Source of the DNA: Pleurotus ostreatus/Saccharomyces cerevisiae fusant
Lineage: Eukaryota > Opisthokonta
DNA: 13,404 bases
Direction: 5' to 3'
NCBI GenBank assembly: GCA_024196135.1
Contig: JAMQCK010000974.1
Span: forward strand, 1 to 13,404
Position 1 is the first letter of the stretch, and each line of letters starts with the position of its first letter. The translations under genes were made by a program, and so were the position numbers. Below the pieces are notes generated by a model. It did no database searches, had not been told where the DNA came from, and saw only the letters and a list, made by a program, of their open reading frames with translations. This document shows, one piece after another, positions 1-8,858 of the stretch.

Positions 1-193
1 TGGAAGCAGTTGCGCGTCAGGGTCTGGAGGGACATGCCCGTTCGAGTGATAGACGCGTCCAGTCGCGATCGGTGATCACAACGCTTGCATCAAACGCGCC
101 TTGGAGCGTGCTATCATACTCACGACCTTCATGCACATTCGCTAGCAACTGTTCTGCCTGGATCTGACCCTCCCATTACTATTCTACAACACA
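1..193 (+). promoter_or_regulatory. Upstream region and 5' UTR of MYND gene 1
   Basis: No coding exon is visible here. The segment leads into the CT-rich, ATG-poor sequence at about 165-190, just before the GTAAGT donor at 195, and is best read as promoter plus 5' untranslated leader. The only ATGs (34-36 and 131-133) open short frames; the one at 131 stops after three more codons. No convincing TATA box is seen. The left edge of the window may cut the promoter. Confidence 0.5.
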
Positions 194-2121
194 AGTAAGT
201 CTCACTGGTCCCCACCAAGGCCCCCGAAGTGATTGAACATGTGAGCAGTGTCTACCCCCGTCCCGGAGCACGAATTCATCAATCCAGACACTGCCGCTCT
301 CTATGAGGCGACTGACCAGCTTTACCATCTTCTTCGTCTTAAAAACAAGGATCGTGCTAGAGGTGCCCCTCAGGAATCTCTCCTGCGACACCGAATAGAC
401 GATATCTTGAAGAGAAAGCATCCATTCACAGAGCTTAGCCCCACGCCTCCCTCTGGAGGGGACTACACCTCTATCAGCCCACAAGAGAAAGCGATAATCA
501 TTCGCAGTATCCGCACCTATGCTTCCCTCGTCGATTCGCGGTACAACCGCTCGCGCATCGTTTGGCAAACCGTCGAAAAATACTGGCGGCATGTCTGGTC
601 CTGGATCGACTTCCTGCACCGACGGCCAAATCCAGACTCCATACGCGTTGTCATCGCCGTCTTCGATGGTCTGGCCAATAATGCGGAGCATCCTCCTGTT
701 CGTGGACTGCTGCTCTCCGAGCCCAATGCCATCGCGATCCTGGTAGACTGCTGGTACCGCTTGCCTAAGCAAGCGGACGTGCTGAACATCAAGCCCTGGA
801 TGGCTCTCATCCCCCTCACCCAGGCTATATCTGCCATATACTGCGATGTCGACGATGAGGCCCTCGACTTCATCATTGAGCGCGAACTGTACCGCGGCGT
901 ACGAGGGTCCGGGCGGCGCCTCTTTCGGCACATCGCTATAATAATCCAGGTCCTCTTCGATCTCTCTCTCGAGCAAGAGCGCGGCGCGCTCGTCACCGTC
1001 ATCGAGCTTGCGTCTGCCCTGTTCGCTGAAGGTAACAACCCGTACCTCCAGCCCCAGCCCATGCCGCGCAGTATGGTTCGCGCCGCTGTCCAACTCGTCA
1101 AGAAGGATGCGGGGTCGAAGTTCGAGATCCTGGCTCAAGCCGCGTGCTTCTTCCTCCACATGACGTGGGAGGAGATGGACCTGCGGCCGATGCTGTGGTC
1201 GCTGAAGGAAGGGCTCCTGCCACACATCCTGCGCATGAAGGACCCCGAGCTGAGGGAAGAACAGCCGGCGGACTTGCTTAAGGTCATACATATTGGTCTG
1301 GCGCATCGCAGGGTGCTTCGAATGTTTTGGAAGGTTTATGAGCGCGATAAGAAGGATATCGAAAACGCGCCGTGGAAGCCAAAGCAATTTACCGAGATGC
1401 TGAAGCGCGCAGAGCGGAACCGGGAGACCTACGAGGAGCTACTGCCTATCTGGCGCGGCACTGAGGGTTATTGCCACAATCCAGAGGTGCGTGGCACGCG
1501 CCGCAAATTATGGCGGATGTCGTGCTGATCTCATATGCAGTGCCCCTTCCCGCTCCAGACTCTATATCAATGCCCATGCAAGACAAGCTACTACTGCTCC
1601 ATAGAATGTCAGCGCGCGGATTGGGACATACACAAAGACGACTGCCATATGTGGCAGTGGTACAAGTTCGAAGAGACCGAGCATCCTCATCCCTCGCGTG
1701 CGTTTGCCTCCATTCTCCATTCCTTTCCCATACTCATGATCGCCGTTCAGCTTTGTTCAACCAGCGCGACATGGAATACATCCAAGCAATCTCTCGAGAA
1801 TATATCGACGCCCTCGACGACGTCACCGAGAAAGCCGAGGAAGTCGAGCCCGGGCTGAACCGTACCGTACGCCTCGCGGTTTCGTGGTGCCACGGCGAGC
1901 CGTCGCATCATATGCTGAAGACGACGATACCGAAGAGGAAGACGGTGATTTTGACGGCGGCGGTGATGATGGGGCAGGAGCTGGTGCTGGTGACGCTGCC
2001 GACGTTGACTATAAGGCTGAGGGACGAGGGGGATCCGTCGGATAGTGAGGCATGGTCGGATGCGATGTGGTACGATGATGTTGAGGACGATGAGGAGAGT
2101 ATGAGTGGAGAAGGCGCGTAG
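194..2121 (+). CDS. MYND-type zinc-finger protein 1 (4 exons, 588 aa)
   Basis: Spliced model: A at 194, then 249-1486, 1541-1697 and 1751-2121. Introns are 195-248 (GTAAGT..CAG), 1487-1540 (GTGCGT..CAG) and 1698-1750 (GTGCGT..CAG). The start codon is made by splicing: the last exon-1 base (A194) joins TG at 249-250, giving MSTPVPEHEF. The paralog at 6873-8858 starts the same way. Residues 1-408 are an all-helical-looking region with no named domain that I recognise. The MYND finger lies at about 409-448 with eight putative zinc ligands: C409, C414, C424, C426, C432, C436, H444 and C448, including the signature YYCSIECQ..DW..H. The C-terminus (about 550-588) is acidic. MYND fingers usually mediate protein-protein contacts with proline-rich partners, so a regulatory role is inferred; no SET domain is visible. 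Without splicing, a TGA at 1526-1528 inside intron 2 would stop the protein before the finger is complete. Confidence 0.88.
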
Positions 2122-2368
2122 AGATAGACGAAAAACAAATTTTTGATAGGCGGACATTCTTTCGATGGTAATTTGACAATTAGAGATCCGTCTTAACAAG
2201 CTTATGAGCGGGGAGGACGGCACGGGAAGGATCAAAGGACGAAAGGGAAGCGACCTTTTGTGGCACGGAATATAGCGTGCACGTGGGAATGATGGTTCGG
2301 AGGGTCGGGCCGATGCTGGGGCACTGCGCGTCACCCGTGCAGGCGGGCGTTGGACGGGGCGGACAAAG
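2122..2368 (+). promoter_or_regulatory. Intergenic region between MYND gene 1 and the golgin gene
   Basis: These 247 bp lie between two genes on the same strand. They must hold the 3' end of the MYND transcript and the promoter of the golgin gene. The first ~80 bp is AT-rich (aaaacaaatttttgatag near 2131), as expected for a polyadenylation region. No clear TATA box or repeat is seen upstream of the ATG at 2369. Confidence 0.4.
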
Positions 2369-5084
2369 ATGTTCAGCCAGCTGCGGCATGCGGTGGAAAA
2401 TCTTGGGCCGCTACGCCACGACGATGGCACGGACGCAAACCACACACGCACCGCATCCACAGACTCCCAGTCGCCCCGCGCTCCCGCCTTCCTCTCCCAG
2501 CTCGTCATGCCCGCCAGCCCGCCCCCAGGACAGACGCCCACGCCACCGCCAGCGAGCCGCTCCGCGCGCAAGCTGAACCTCGAGGAGCGCCTGCGCGCGT
2601 CGTTCGCGATCGGCGAGCTCTCGAACCAGACGTCCCCCGATCCGTCGGCGCGAGCATCACCAGCACCGCCGCAACAGCAGCAGCAACCGCCTGAGCGCGT
2701 CATGTCCCCGGCGTCGACGCCCCTACCAGACTCGCCTGCACTCTCGCCAGCGCTGGACCATCCGCAACCTCAACATCTCAATCTCGACCCGTTGCACGTC
2801 CTGTCCCCCTCCCCATCGCATCCCCTCGCCGAAGAGGTTACCCCGCCGGCCGAACCTGCTGTAGATGCCCCGTCAGAGCCATCTGAACCCATCTCACCAC
2901 CCCAGTCTGCCGAGGATACCCCTCCAGAAGAGCAACCGGCGGACGAGCCTGCTCAAGAAGAAGCGCCTGCCGAGCATCCGTCACCAGAACCACCGGCAGA
3001 ACCTCCAACTGTCGATGAGGTCGACGAGAGCCCCGAGCCGGAGGATACTGCAAAGCCGACCGACGTGGATGCACTGCAAGAGCGCCTCAAGAAAGTCGAA
3101 CAGAGGTTCTCAGGTGCGTATGCAGCAGTACTCTTGAATCATCATTCAAGCCGCATATAGACGTATCTGCCTCCTTCAAGCGTCTGCAAGCTGAGAAGGC
3201 TGCTGCTGATGCGGTCTTGCGCGACATCACCCCTCTCGAGTCCATCAGTGACGCAGAGGCTTTCCGCGCCCACCTCAAGAACCTGTCTTTCAAGGCGGAG
3301 GTACTAAAATGTTAATCCAGAATGGGCTAAAGCTGACAATATACAGGTAGCTCAGGACGAGATCAAGCGCCTCAGTACAAAGCTACAGAGTGCGCATATA
3401 CTTTGTCGGTGACTAGTCTCGTCTAACACATCTTCTTAGCCCAGGAGGAGCGGATAGAAGAGCTTCGTGACACTCATCGCCTCGAGTCCTCATCACAATC
3501 CGAGCAAATCGACCGGCTCAAGCGTCAAGTGGAAGAGGCCGAAGCTCTCGTCAAGGCCTCTCAATCCTCCATCTCGCAGGGCGAATCCACCGTAGCTGCG
3601 CACAAGGCAGAGATCGACAAGCTCAAAGCTGATGTCGCGAAGGCAAATAGCTTGGTGAAGGAAGAGGAAGAGAAACGCGTCAAGGCGATCTCCCTGCTCA
3701 AATCCGTCCGCCAGAAGCTCGTGAAGGCCGAGAAGGACCGCGAGGAGGCCGCCGTGCAGACGCAGAAGGAAGCCGCCGAACGCACACGATTGCAGAAAGA
3801 GCTCGAGGCCGCCAACACCGAGCGCGAGAAAGCCGTCGCGGGCCTCAAGGCCCAGTTCGACAAGGAGACCGCGGCCCTACGCGAGCGCTTCGAGCGCGAC
3901 ACCGCCGCCCTCCGCTCCCAATTCGAGCTCGACGCAATAAACGCGCAAGCCGCCCACAACGCCGAGCTCGCCGCGAAGAACGGGCAGATCGCCGCGCTGG
4001 AGGGCTCCGTGCAGGCGCTGAGCCGGGACAAGAACGCGTTCTTCGAGCAGGCGGAGCTGAGGCAGGCGGAGCTCGAGTCGTCGCAGACCGCGCTCGAGGC
4101 GCTGCGGTCGCAGAATACGGAGCTCGAGTACCAGATTCGAGAATTGCAGGATAGGCTGGCGCTCGCGGCGGAGGAGGTCGCGTCGTCGCCGGTGCAACAG
4201 ATTCCGACGATCGCGGTTGCGCCGCTGGCGTCGCCGCCGCCGACGTCGGATTTGTCGGTGCGGTTGGAGGCGAAGGTGGCGGATTTGACGAGGGCGGTGG
4301 AGATGCTGGAGAGGGAACGCAGTGAGAGCGAGGCGCAGTGGAGTCGGAAGCTGCGCGAGAAGACCGCGGAGGTCGAGTCCTTGAGGGGCACGCTGGGCGG
4401 CGCGGCGGAGATCAAGGCGCGCGGAGAGGCGGAGGCGGCGGAGCTGCGTGCCATCGTGGAGAAGCTGAAGGAGGAGGGGAAGGCGCTGAGGGCTCAGGTG
4501 AAGGATTTGCAGGAGGTGATTGCGAAGAGGGACGAGCTGGAGGGCGCGTCGAGGGCGCAGGAAGAGGAGGTGGCGGCGAGGATAGCGTTGTTGGAGCGCA
4601 CAGTAGAGGAGGGCAAGACGAGGGAGGCGCAGTTGAGGGCCAACAACAAGGTATGCAGCCCAAGTTCATGGTGTCGGATAGGTTACTGATGCATTGCAGA
4701 CCTTACGAGAAGAACTCCGCAAAGTGCAGTCGTCTGCCGCGCTGCTCGAGAAGCAACGGAATCCCGGCGTCGGATACTGGCAGCGGTCATCCGAGAACGG
4801 GTCGCGCACTTCCATGTCCTCCGAGAACGGCTCCCGGCCAGCATCGCCCGCACCGACAGCGAAGCAGTCGTCATCGTCCGACGAGGAGGTCAACCTGGAG
4901 TACTTGCGGAATGTCATCTTGCAGTTCCTCGAGCACAAGGAGATGAGGGTGAGTGCGAAGTGCGCTGTCGACTTCGATGTTGGATCACTGATGTTGTTTG
5001 GTGCAGCCTCATCTCGTCAAGGTGCTCTCCATCATCTTGCACTTCACTCCGCAAGAAACGAGGCGGCTCATGGCCAAAGTCTAG
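2369..5084 (+). CDS. GRIP-domain golgin, Imh1-like (6 exons, 821 aa)
   Basis: Exons are 2369-3113, 3161-3300, 3347-3389, 3440-4650, 4700-4948 and 5007-5084; the 2466 nt divide exactly into 822 codons. Introns of 46-58 bp have GT..AG ends, and several have good branch sites (CTGAC, CTAAC). Residues 1 to about 248 are Pro/Ser/Glu-rich and look disordered, with a short Q5 run near residue 100. About 249-735 is a long Ala/Glu/Lys/Arg/Gln-rich coiled coil. The C-terminal GRIP domain spans about 776-818; it begins EVNLEYLRNVILQFLEHKEM (Y781 is the conserved tyrosine), is interrupted by the last intron, and ends FTPQETRRL. In known golgins (yeast Imh1, animal golgin-97/245) this domain binds Arl1-GTP at the trans-Golgi, where the coiled coil tethers vesicles. 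By homology this is a peripheral trans-Golgi tether in endosome-to-Golgi transport. The start ATG gives the amphipathic opening MFSQLRHAVE. The gene converges on the hydrolase gene, with 221 bp between the stop codons. Confidence 0.93.
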
Positions 5085-5305
5085 CGGCTTTTCTTTCCTT
5101 CTGCTTTTGGGATTTCCGTGTACACTAGCCTCCTAATTATTGACGCACCGCACCCTACCTGGATGATAATACGACCCTTTTCAAATTCTGGCAAGCCAAC
5201 TGTCCAACTCGCAAAGCAAGCATTCGCCTCGATAATTTTACAGGGATAAAGGTTACAAGCCATTTACACTGTGCTTTATTCGTTACGGTCCTCGATCCCA
5301 CTCAT
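5085..5305. other. Convergent 3' intergenic region
   Basis: This 221-bp stretch separates the stop codon of the golgin gene (+) from that of the hydrolase gene (-). It is more AT-rich than the flanking exons (for example around 5130-5150 and 5225-5285), which fits two facing 3' UTRs and polyadenylation regions. No open frame of interest was found. Confidence 0.5.
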
Positions 5306-6588
5306 CTAGCAGACGTGCTCCGCCGCCGGGATCTCACCCTCCCGCGGGCCAAGGTCCCTGCCGACGGTGCGCTCGAACACCTCCATCATCACGCCGAACA
5401 GCGCCTTCGTGAGCGCCGCGTCCCAGCGGCCCTTGGAGGACGAGTCGCGGATGAAGGCGTGCTGGGCCTGCACCTCGATGAAGGACGCGGTGACGTCGGA
5501 GTCCTCTAGCGTCTTGCGGATGAGGTCGCGGCCCTCGCGGGGGACGTGGGTGTCCTGGGGGTGGGTGAGGGTGAGTATGAGGATATGCAAGGGCTTGAGG
5601 TAGATGTTGGAGCGAGGGGAGAGGTAACACTGACCTGCTTCCCGAAGACCAAGACGACCTCGGCCTTGACCTCCTTGTTGCGCACGCGCTCGAGGGTGTT
5701 GTCCTGCTTTCCCTTACCGAGGGTCGCGCTGTGGATGTCGGTCGCGAACCAGCAGAAGCTGGCGAGGACGCGGGGGTCGAAGGCGGCGCGGAATGACTGT
5801 CGGGATGGCGGTCGTTTAGCATGAGATACCTGAGTCCTGCAGCAATGGAGTGATAGAACTTACCAAGTGACCGCCGAGGCACATGCCGGTAGCTGCGACG
5901 AAGAGTAAGCTCATTAGGCGCACTCCAGGTTAGAAGTTGAGACTACTCACATGCGATCCGACCGTTGCAGTTAGGCAAGGAGGTCAATAGATCGATGGCA
6001 AGAGTTGCATCCTCATCGTAGGCGGCAAGCTCTTTTTCGATCTATAGTCAAGTGTTAGCTCACCAGAAGATGGGTACTGATTATACATATCCATACCTTG
6101 TACTTGTTGCCGCGGTCAGTACCTATACGCAAGAAAGTACATTGAGTAAGGGGAAATCATATCGATGAAAACGACTGACCTTCATTGTCGTAGGGGAGTG
6201 CCTCCGGGCCCTCGAATTCGTGGTACGTTGATGGGCAGGCTAAGATCGCACTCAATAATCCATTACTCCATAAATAATGAAGATACTCACCAACAACATA
6301 TCCATGGCTAGCGATCTGCCCCGCGAAGCGTTCGACCGGGCCCGTCACTTGGTAGATCTCACTGATCGCTGGTCAGAACGTGTCTCATGCGAGGGGAGCA
6401 AGCAGTCACAAGTATATCTCCTTCAATCAGTGGTTTCGCACTCACCTGAACACGACAACACCAGGGAACTTGGCCTTGGGATACCCAGGGACGTTGGGCG
6501 AGAAGGTAAAGATGCGCATCTGGTGAGGGCGCGCCGAGTTCTTCGAGGACGGGATGTCCACATCCTGGTAGCTCGAGTTGATCAACAT
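5306..6588 (-). CDS. Dienelactone hydrolase family protein (8 exons, 276 aa)
   Basis: Minus-strand exons are 6588-6446, 6361-6291, 6239-6180, 6122-6097, 6041-5951, 5892-5864, 5796-5635 and 5554-5306, totalling 831 nt (277 codons). The seven introns are 51-84 bp. The protein is an alpha/beta-hydrolase of the dienelactone hydrolase (carboxymethylenebutenolidase-like) family. The nucleophile motif GMCLGG carries a cysteine (C135) rather than serine, as is typical of this family. D195 in GKQDTHVP and H226 in AQHAF complete the Cys-Asp-His triad. The N-terminal half has the family pattern FPGVVVFSEIYQVTGP and HGYVVACPSTYHEF. Bacterial members open dienelactones in chloroaromatic breakdown. Fungal members such as yeast Aim2 have unclear natural substrates, so the exact reaction is not claimed. 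No signal peptide is seen, so it is probably cytosolic. ATG 6588 is the first ATG after a pyrimidine-rich leader. Confidence 0.92.
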
Positions 6589-6598
6589 GGTGGTCGCG

Positions 6599-6650
6599 GT
6601 CAGAGAGCAAGGTGAGGGAGCAAAGTGAGGGCGAAAGGTGAGGGCGGAAA
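6599..6650 (-). repeat. 13-bp tandem repeat in the hydrolase leader
   Basis: On the plus strand, GTGAGGGNG(A/C/G) units start at 6612, 6625 and 6638, exactly 13 bp apart. A weaker fourth copy occupies 6599-6611. Read on the minus strand this is a pyrimidine-rich ladder (TTTCGCCCTCAC-like) that ends about 10 bp before the ATG at 6588. CT-rich tracts are common at fungal transcription starts, so an initiator or leader role is likely but unproven. Confidence 0.75.
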
Positions 6651-6712
6651 ACAAGACGCAAGATCGATTAGAGCTCCTTTGAAGGCCCCGGGTGGGAACA
6701 CTGAGCGCCCTC

Positions 6713-6743
6713 TACAAATGTGGCTACAAATTGTAGTACAAAT
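6713..6743. repeat. Three TACAAAT direct repeats at 12-bp spacing
   Basis: TACAAAT occurs at 6713, 6725 and 6737, each 12 bp from the next, in the promoter of the hydrolase gene about 125-155 bp before its ATG. The even spacing suggests an array of binding sites on roughly one face of the helix, or a small local expansion. The binding factor is unknown. Confidence 0.6.
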
Positions 6744-6790
6744 GTTCAACTTCTTGGTCACGGCCAGGTGCGCGCGATGTCAGGAGATGC

Positions 6791-6804
6791 CGCGTGACAT
6801 CACA
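6791..6804. promoter_or_regulatory. 14-bp shared element, copy 1 (CGCGTGACATCACA)
   Basis: This 14-mer sits 203 bp upstream of the hydrolase ATG and recurs exactly, in the same orientation, at 8969-8982 upstream of MYND gene 2. Its core TGACATCA is one base away from the bZIP/CRE palindrome TGACGTCA. A role as a shared bZIP-type site is inferred. Confidence 0.45.
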
Positions 6805-6872
6805 CCGCGTCCCTCAGCGTGTGCCGTCGAAGGGCTTCGCTTTCTCATTGCCACCCTCCGTACGACCTGCTG

Positions 6873-8858
6873 TCAATCGATCGCTTCAAGCTCGGCGCTC
6901 TCGTCGGACTGAGTTTCCGAGTCGCCGTCGCTGTCCTTCGTCTCGTCCTCGTCATTCTCATCCGCGTCCTTCTCGACCCCGTCCTCCTTGTTTCCCTCGC
7001 CCTCCTCATCATCGTCCGTATCGTTCAATTCCAACGTCGCCCCCGGCAGCGTCACCAACGTGAACTCACTCCCCATAATCAGCCCCGTCTGCATGATCAC
7101 CATCTTCGGCTGTATAAAATACCGCGCGACGCCCACCCAGTACTTCGGCTCCCCGCGCCCCCAGCCCACAGTCAGGTTGAACGTCTTCATCAGGGTCGGG
7201 TCGATTTTCTTCGCTTCCTCGAAGACCTCGTTCAGGTGATCGTCCATGAAGGCCTTGTTGATTTGAGTTAGGAAGTCGATGTCTCGCGAGTTGTACAGGG
7301 CTGAGAGGGCGTTGAGCGGACTGACGTAGGGGAAACGATGAAAGCTTCATACGGTGAGGGAGAGGCACTTTGGTCTCCTCGATGAGGTCCCAACGGAAGA
7401 AATGACACTTTGTTCGATGGTCGTCCTTCCAGTTCTTGCGCTGACACTCCCTTGAGCAGTAGTACGCTGTTTTGCAAGGACATTGGTACAGGTCGAGTGC
7501 CGGAAGGGGACACTGGATAAACTCGTCAATTATGATCGCCGTTATGCACGCGTCACTCACATCCGGATTGTGGCAATGTGTCGTGGTGGCGTCCCATTCC
7601 TTCTGCAGCTTCTCGAAGATCGCCCAGTGCTTCTCCGCGCGCTTGATGAGGTCGTCCAAAATCTTGGGATGCCATGGCGCCTTCTCAATCGACAGCTTGT
7701 CGCGCTGATACACGTGCCAGAACGTCCTCAGGACCCTCCTGTGAGACAGGGCGGGCTGCAGCTGTTTGAGCAGCACCATAGGGTCGCCCTTCCTCAGCTT
7801 CGGCTGCTTCATGCACAAGATGTTGGGGAGGAGACCCTCCTGTAGCGCCCATATGATAGGCCGTAGGTCTGCTGTGAGTGTCCACGCCTGCTCGAGGAAG
7901 AAGCATGCAGCCTGGGCGACGACCTCGTACGGCTGTCCTGCGTGTCGACGGACGAGGGCCACGCACACATTGATCATGTCGCGCGGCAGTACGCTGGGAT
8001 GCAGGCTGTGCGTGCGATCGACCAATAGCTGGGACGACAGCTCAAGTGACGCGAGAACGCCGCCGTCTTCTTCTTTGTCTGACAGCGTCAAGAGGATGCG
8101 TAGGAGGCGCGCGACGTGCCGGAAGAGACGGTGTCCGCTGCCCTGCACGCGACGGGAAAGCTCGCGTTCCACGATGGCCCGGATCTCGACGCTGTCGGAC
8201 TCGCAGTATACGGCAGCCATGGCTTTAGCCAACGGAACGAGCGCCAGATTTCCTCGGATTTGGAACATGTACTCCGGGATTCGGAACCAGACGTCGATGA
8301 GCAGGACGACACAGTTAGGTTCCGCGTGCAAGAGGTCCACAATTGCGGCGCGACGGTGCTCTACGTTCTCGGATAGAGACATAAAGAGGTGGATTATGAG
8401 GCGCACTGAGTCGACATTGGGACGGTGATGAAGATAGTCGACCCAAGCCCATGCATGTGCCCAGTGCTTTTCGATGGTCTGCCAGACGCGGCGCGAACGA
8501 GAGACGAGCGAGGGCTCAGACAGCGCGCTGTAGGTCCGGAGAGAACGAACGACGATAGCCCACTTCTGCGGGTGTAAAGGAGTGTAAGCGCCCTGGTGAT
8601 TCATTGGCACGGGCTCCAGCAATTCGGTGAGTGGTTTTTTCCTCAGAATGTCATCGATGCGTTGACGGAGCTTCGACTCTGCAGAGGTATTGCGAGGGCC
8701 GTTGCTCTTCCTTGCCTTGATTAGTTGTTGTAGACTGTCAGTAGCCTCCCATAGCGATGCGGTATCGGGATTAGAGAATTCGTGGTCGGGGACTGCCACT
8801 TTGATGTTATACAGGCAGTCAGTAGGTTTTGCGGAGGTAGTAATCGAAAGATCTTACT
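6873..8858 (-). CDS. MYND-type zinc-finger protein 2, paralog of gene 1 (4 exons, 608 aa)
   Basis: Spliced model on the minus strand: A at 8858, then 8798-7561, 7512-7353 and 7300-6873 (1827 nt, 609 codons). Introns are 8857-8799 (GTAAGA..AAG), 7560-7513 (GTGAGT..CAG, 48 bp) and 7352-7301 (GTATGA..CAG). As in gene 1, the ATG is created by splicing A to TG, giving MAVPDHEFSNPDT. By eye roughly half the residues match gene 1 along most of the length, and exon 2 is exactly 1238 nt in both. The zinc ligands fall at identical residue numbers: C409, C414, C424, C426, C432, C436, H444 and C448, with YYCSRECQ..W..H. The middle intron is 48 nt with no stop codon, so an unspliced frame of 577 codons exists; it would put 16 extra residues between ligands 1 and 2, and is therefore not the likely protein. 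The last ~65 residues are very acidic (Asp/Glu/Ser-rich). The function is unknown beyond likely protein-protein contact through MYND. Confidence 0.88.
7513..7560 (-). other. 48-nt stopless intron inside the MYND finger
   Basis: On the minus strand the segment begins GTGAGTGACG and ends TTTATCCAG, an excellent donor and acceptor. Its length is a multiple of three and it carries no in-frame stop. The matching position in gene 1 holds a 54-nt intron (1487-1540). Removal gives CHNPDCPLP, restoring the C-x4-C start of the zinc finger seen in gene 1 (CHNPECPFP). Confidence 0.85.

Larger units (their letters stand above)
6589..6872 (-). promoter_or_regulatory. Promoter and leader of the hydrolase gene / 3' end of MYND gene 2
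   Basis: These 284 bp lie between the stop codon of MYND gene 2 and the hydrolase ATG, both on the minus strand. They hold a 13-bp tandem repeat next to the ATG, three TACAAAT boxes spaced 12 bp apart, and a 14-bp element that also occurs upstream of MYND gene 2 (each listed separately). No exon is convincing here. Confidence 0.55.

Noticed and set aside
53..58. ACGCGT (cell-cycle-box-like) upstream of MYND gene 1, also at 8968-8973 upstream of gene 2
   Set aside because: The same hexamer appears elsewhere in coding DNA of this GC-rich window, so its presence in both promoters is not informative by itself.
179..1387. 402-codon open frame on the minus strand opposite MYND gene 1
   Set aside because: It is antisense to a conserved exon shared with the paralog. 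Its composition is that of a shadow frame produced by G/C-rich third positions.
1747..2703. 318-codon minus-strand open frame across the MYND 1 / golgin intergenic region
   Set aside because: It is low-complexity Arg/Ser/Pro-rich and overlaps two supported genes on the other strand. Nothing in it is protein-like.
3561..4454. 297-codon Ser/Ala-rich open frame opposite the golgin coiled coil
   Set aside because: It is a typical antisense shadow of Glu/Lys/Ala-rich coiled-coil codons, with no domain or start context.
7066..8799. MYND gene 2 as a single uninterrupted 577-aa protein from 8799
   Set aside because: It starts on GTG, reads through a perfect 48-nt intron in the zinc finger, and after 7352 leaves the frame conserved with gene 1.
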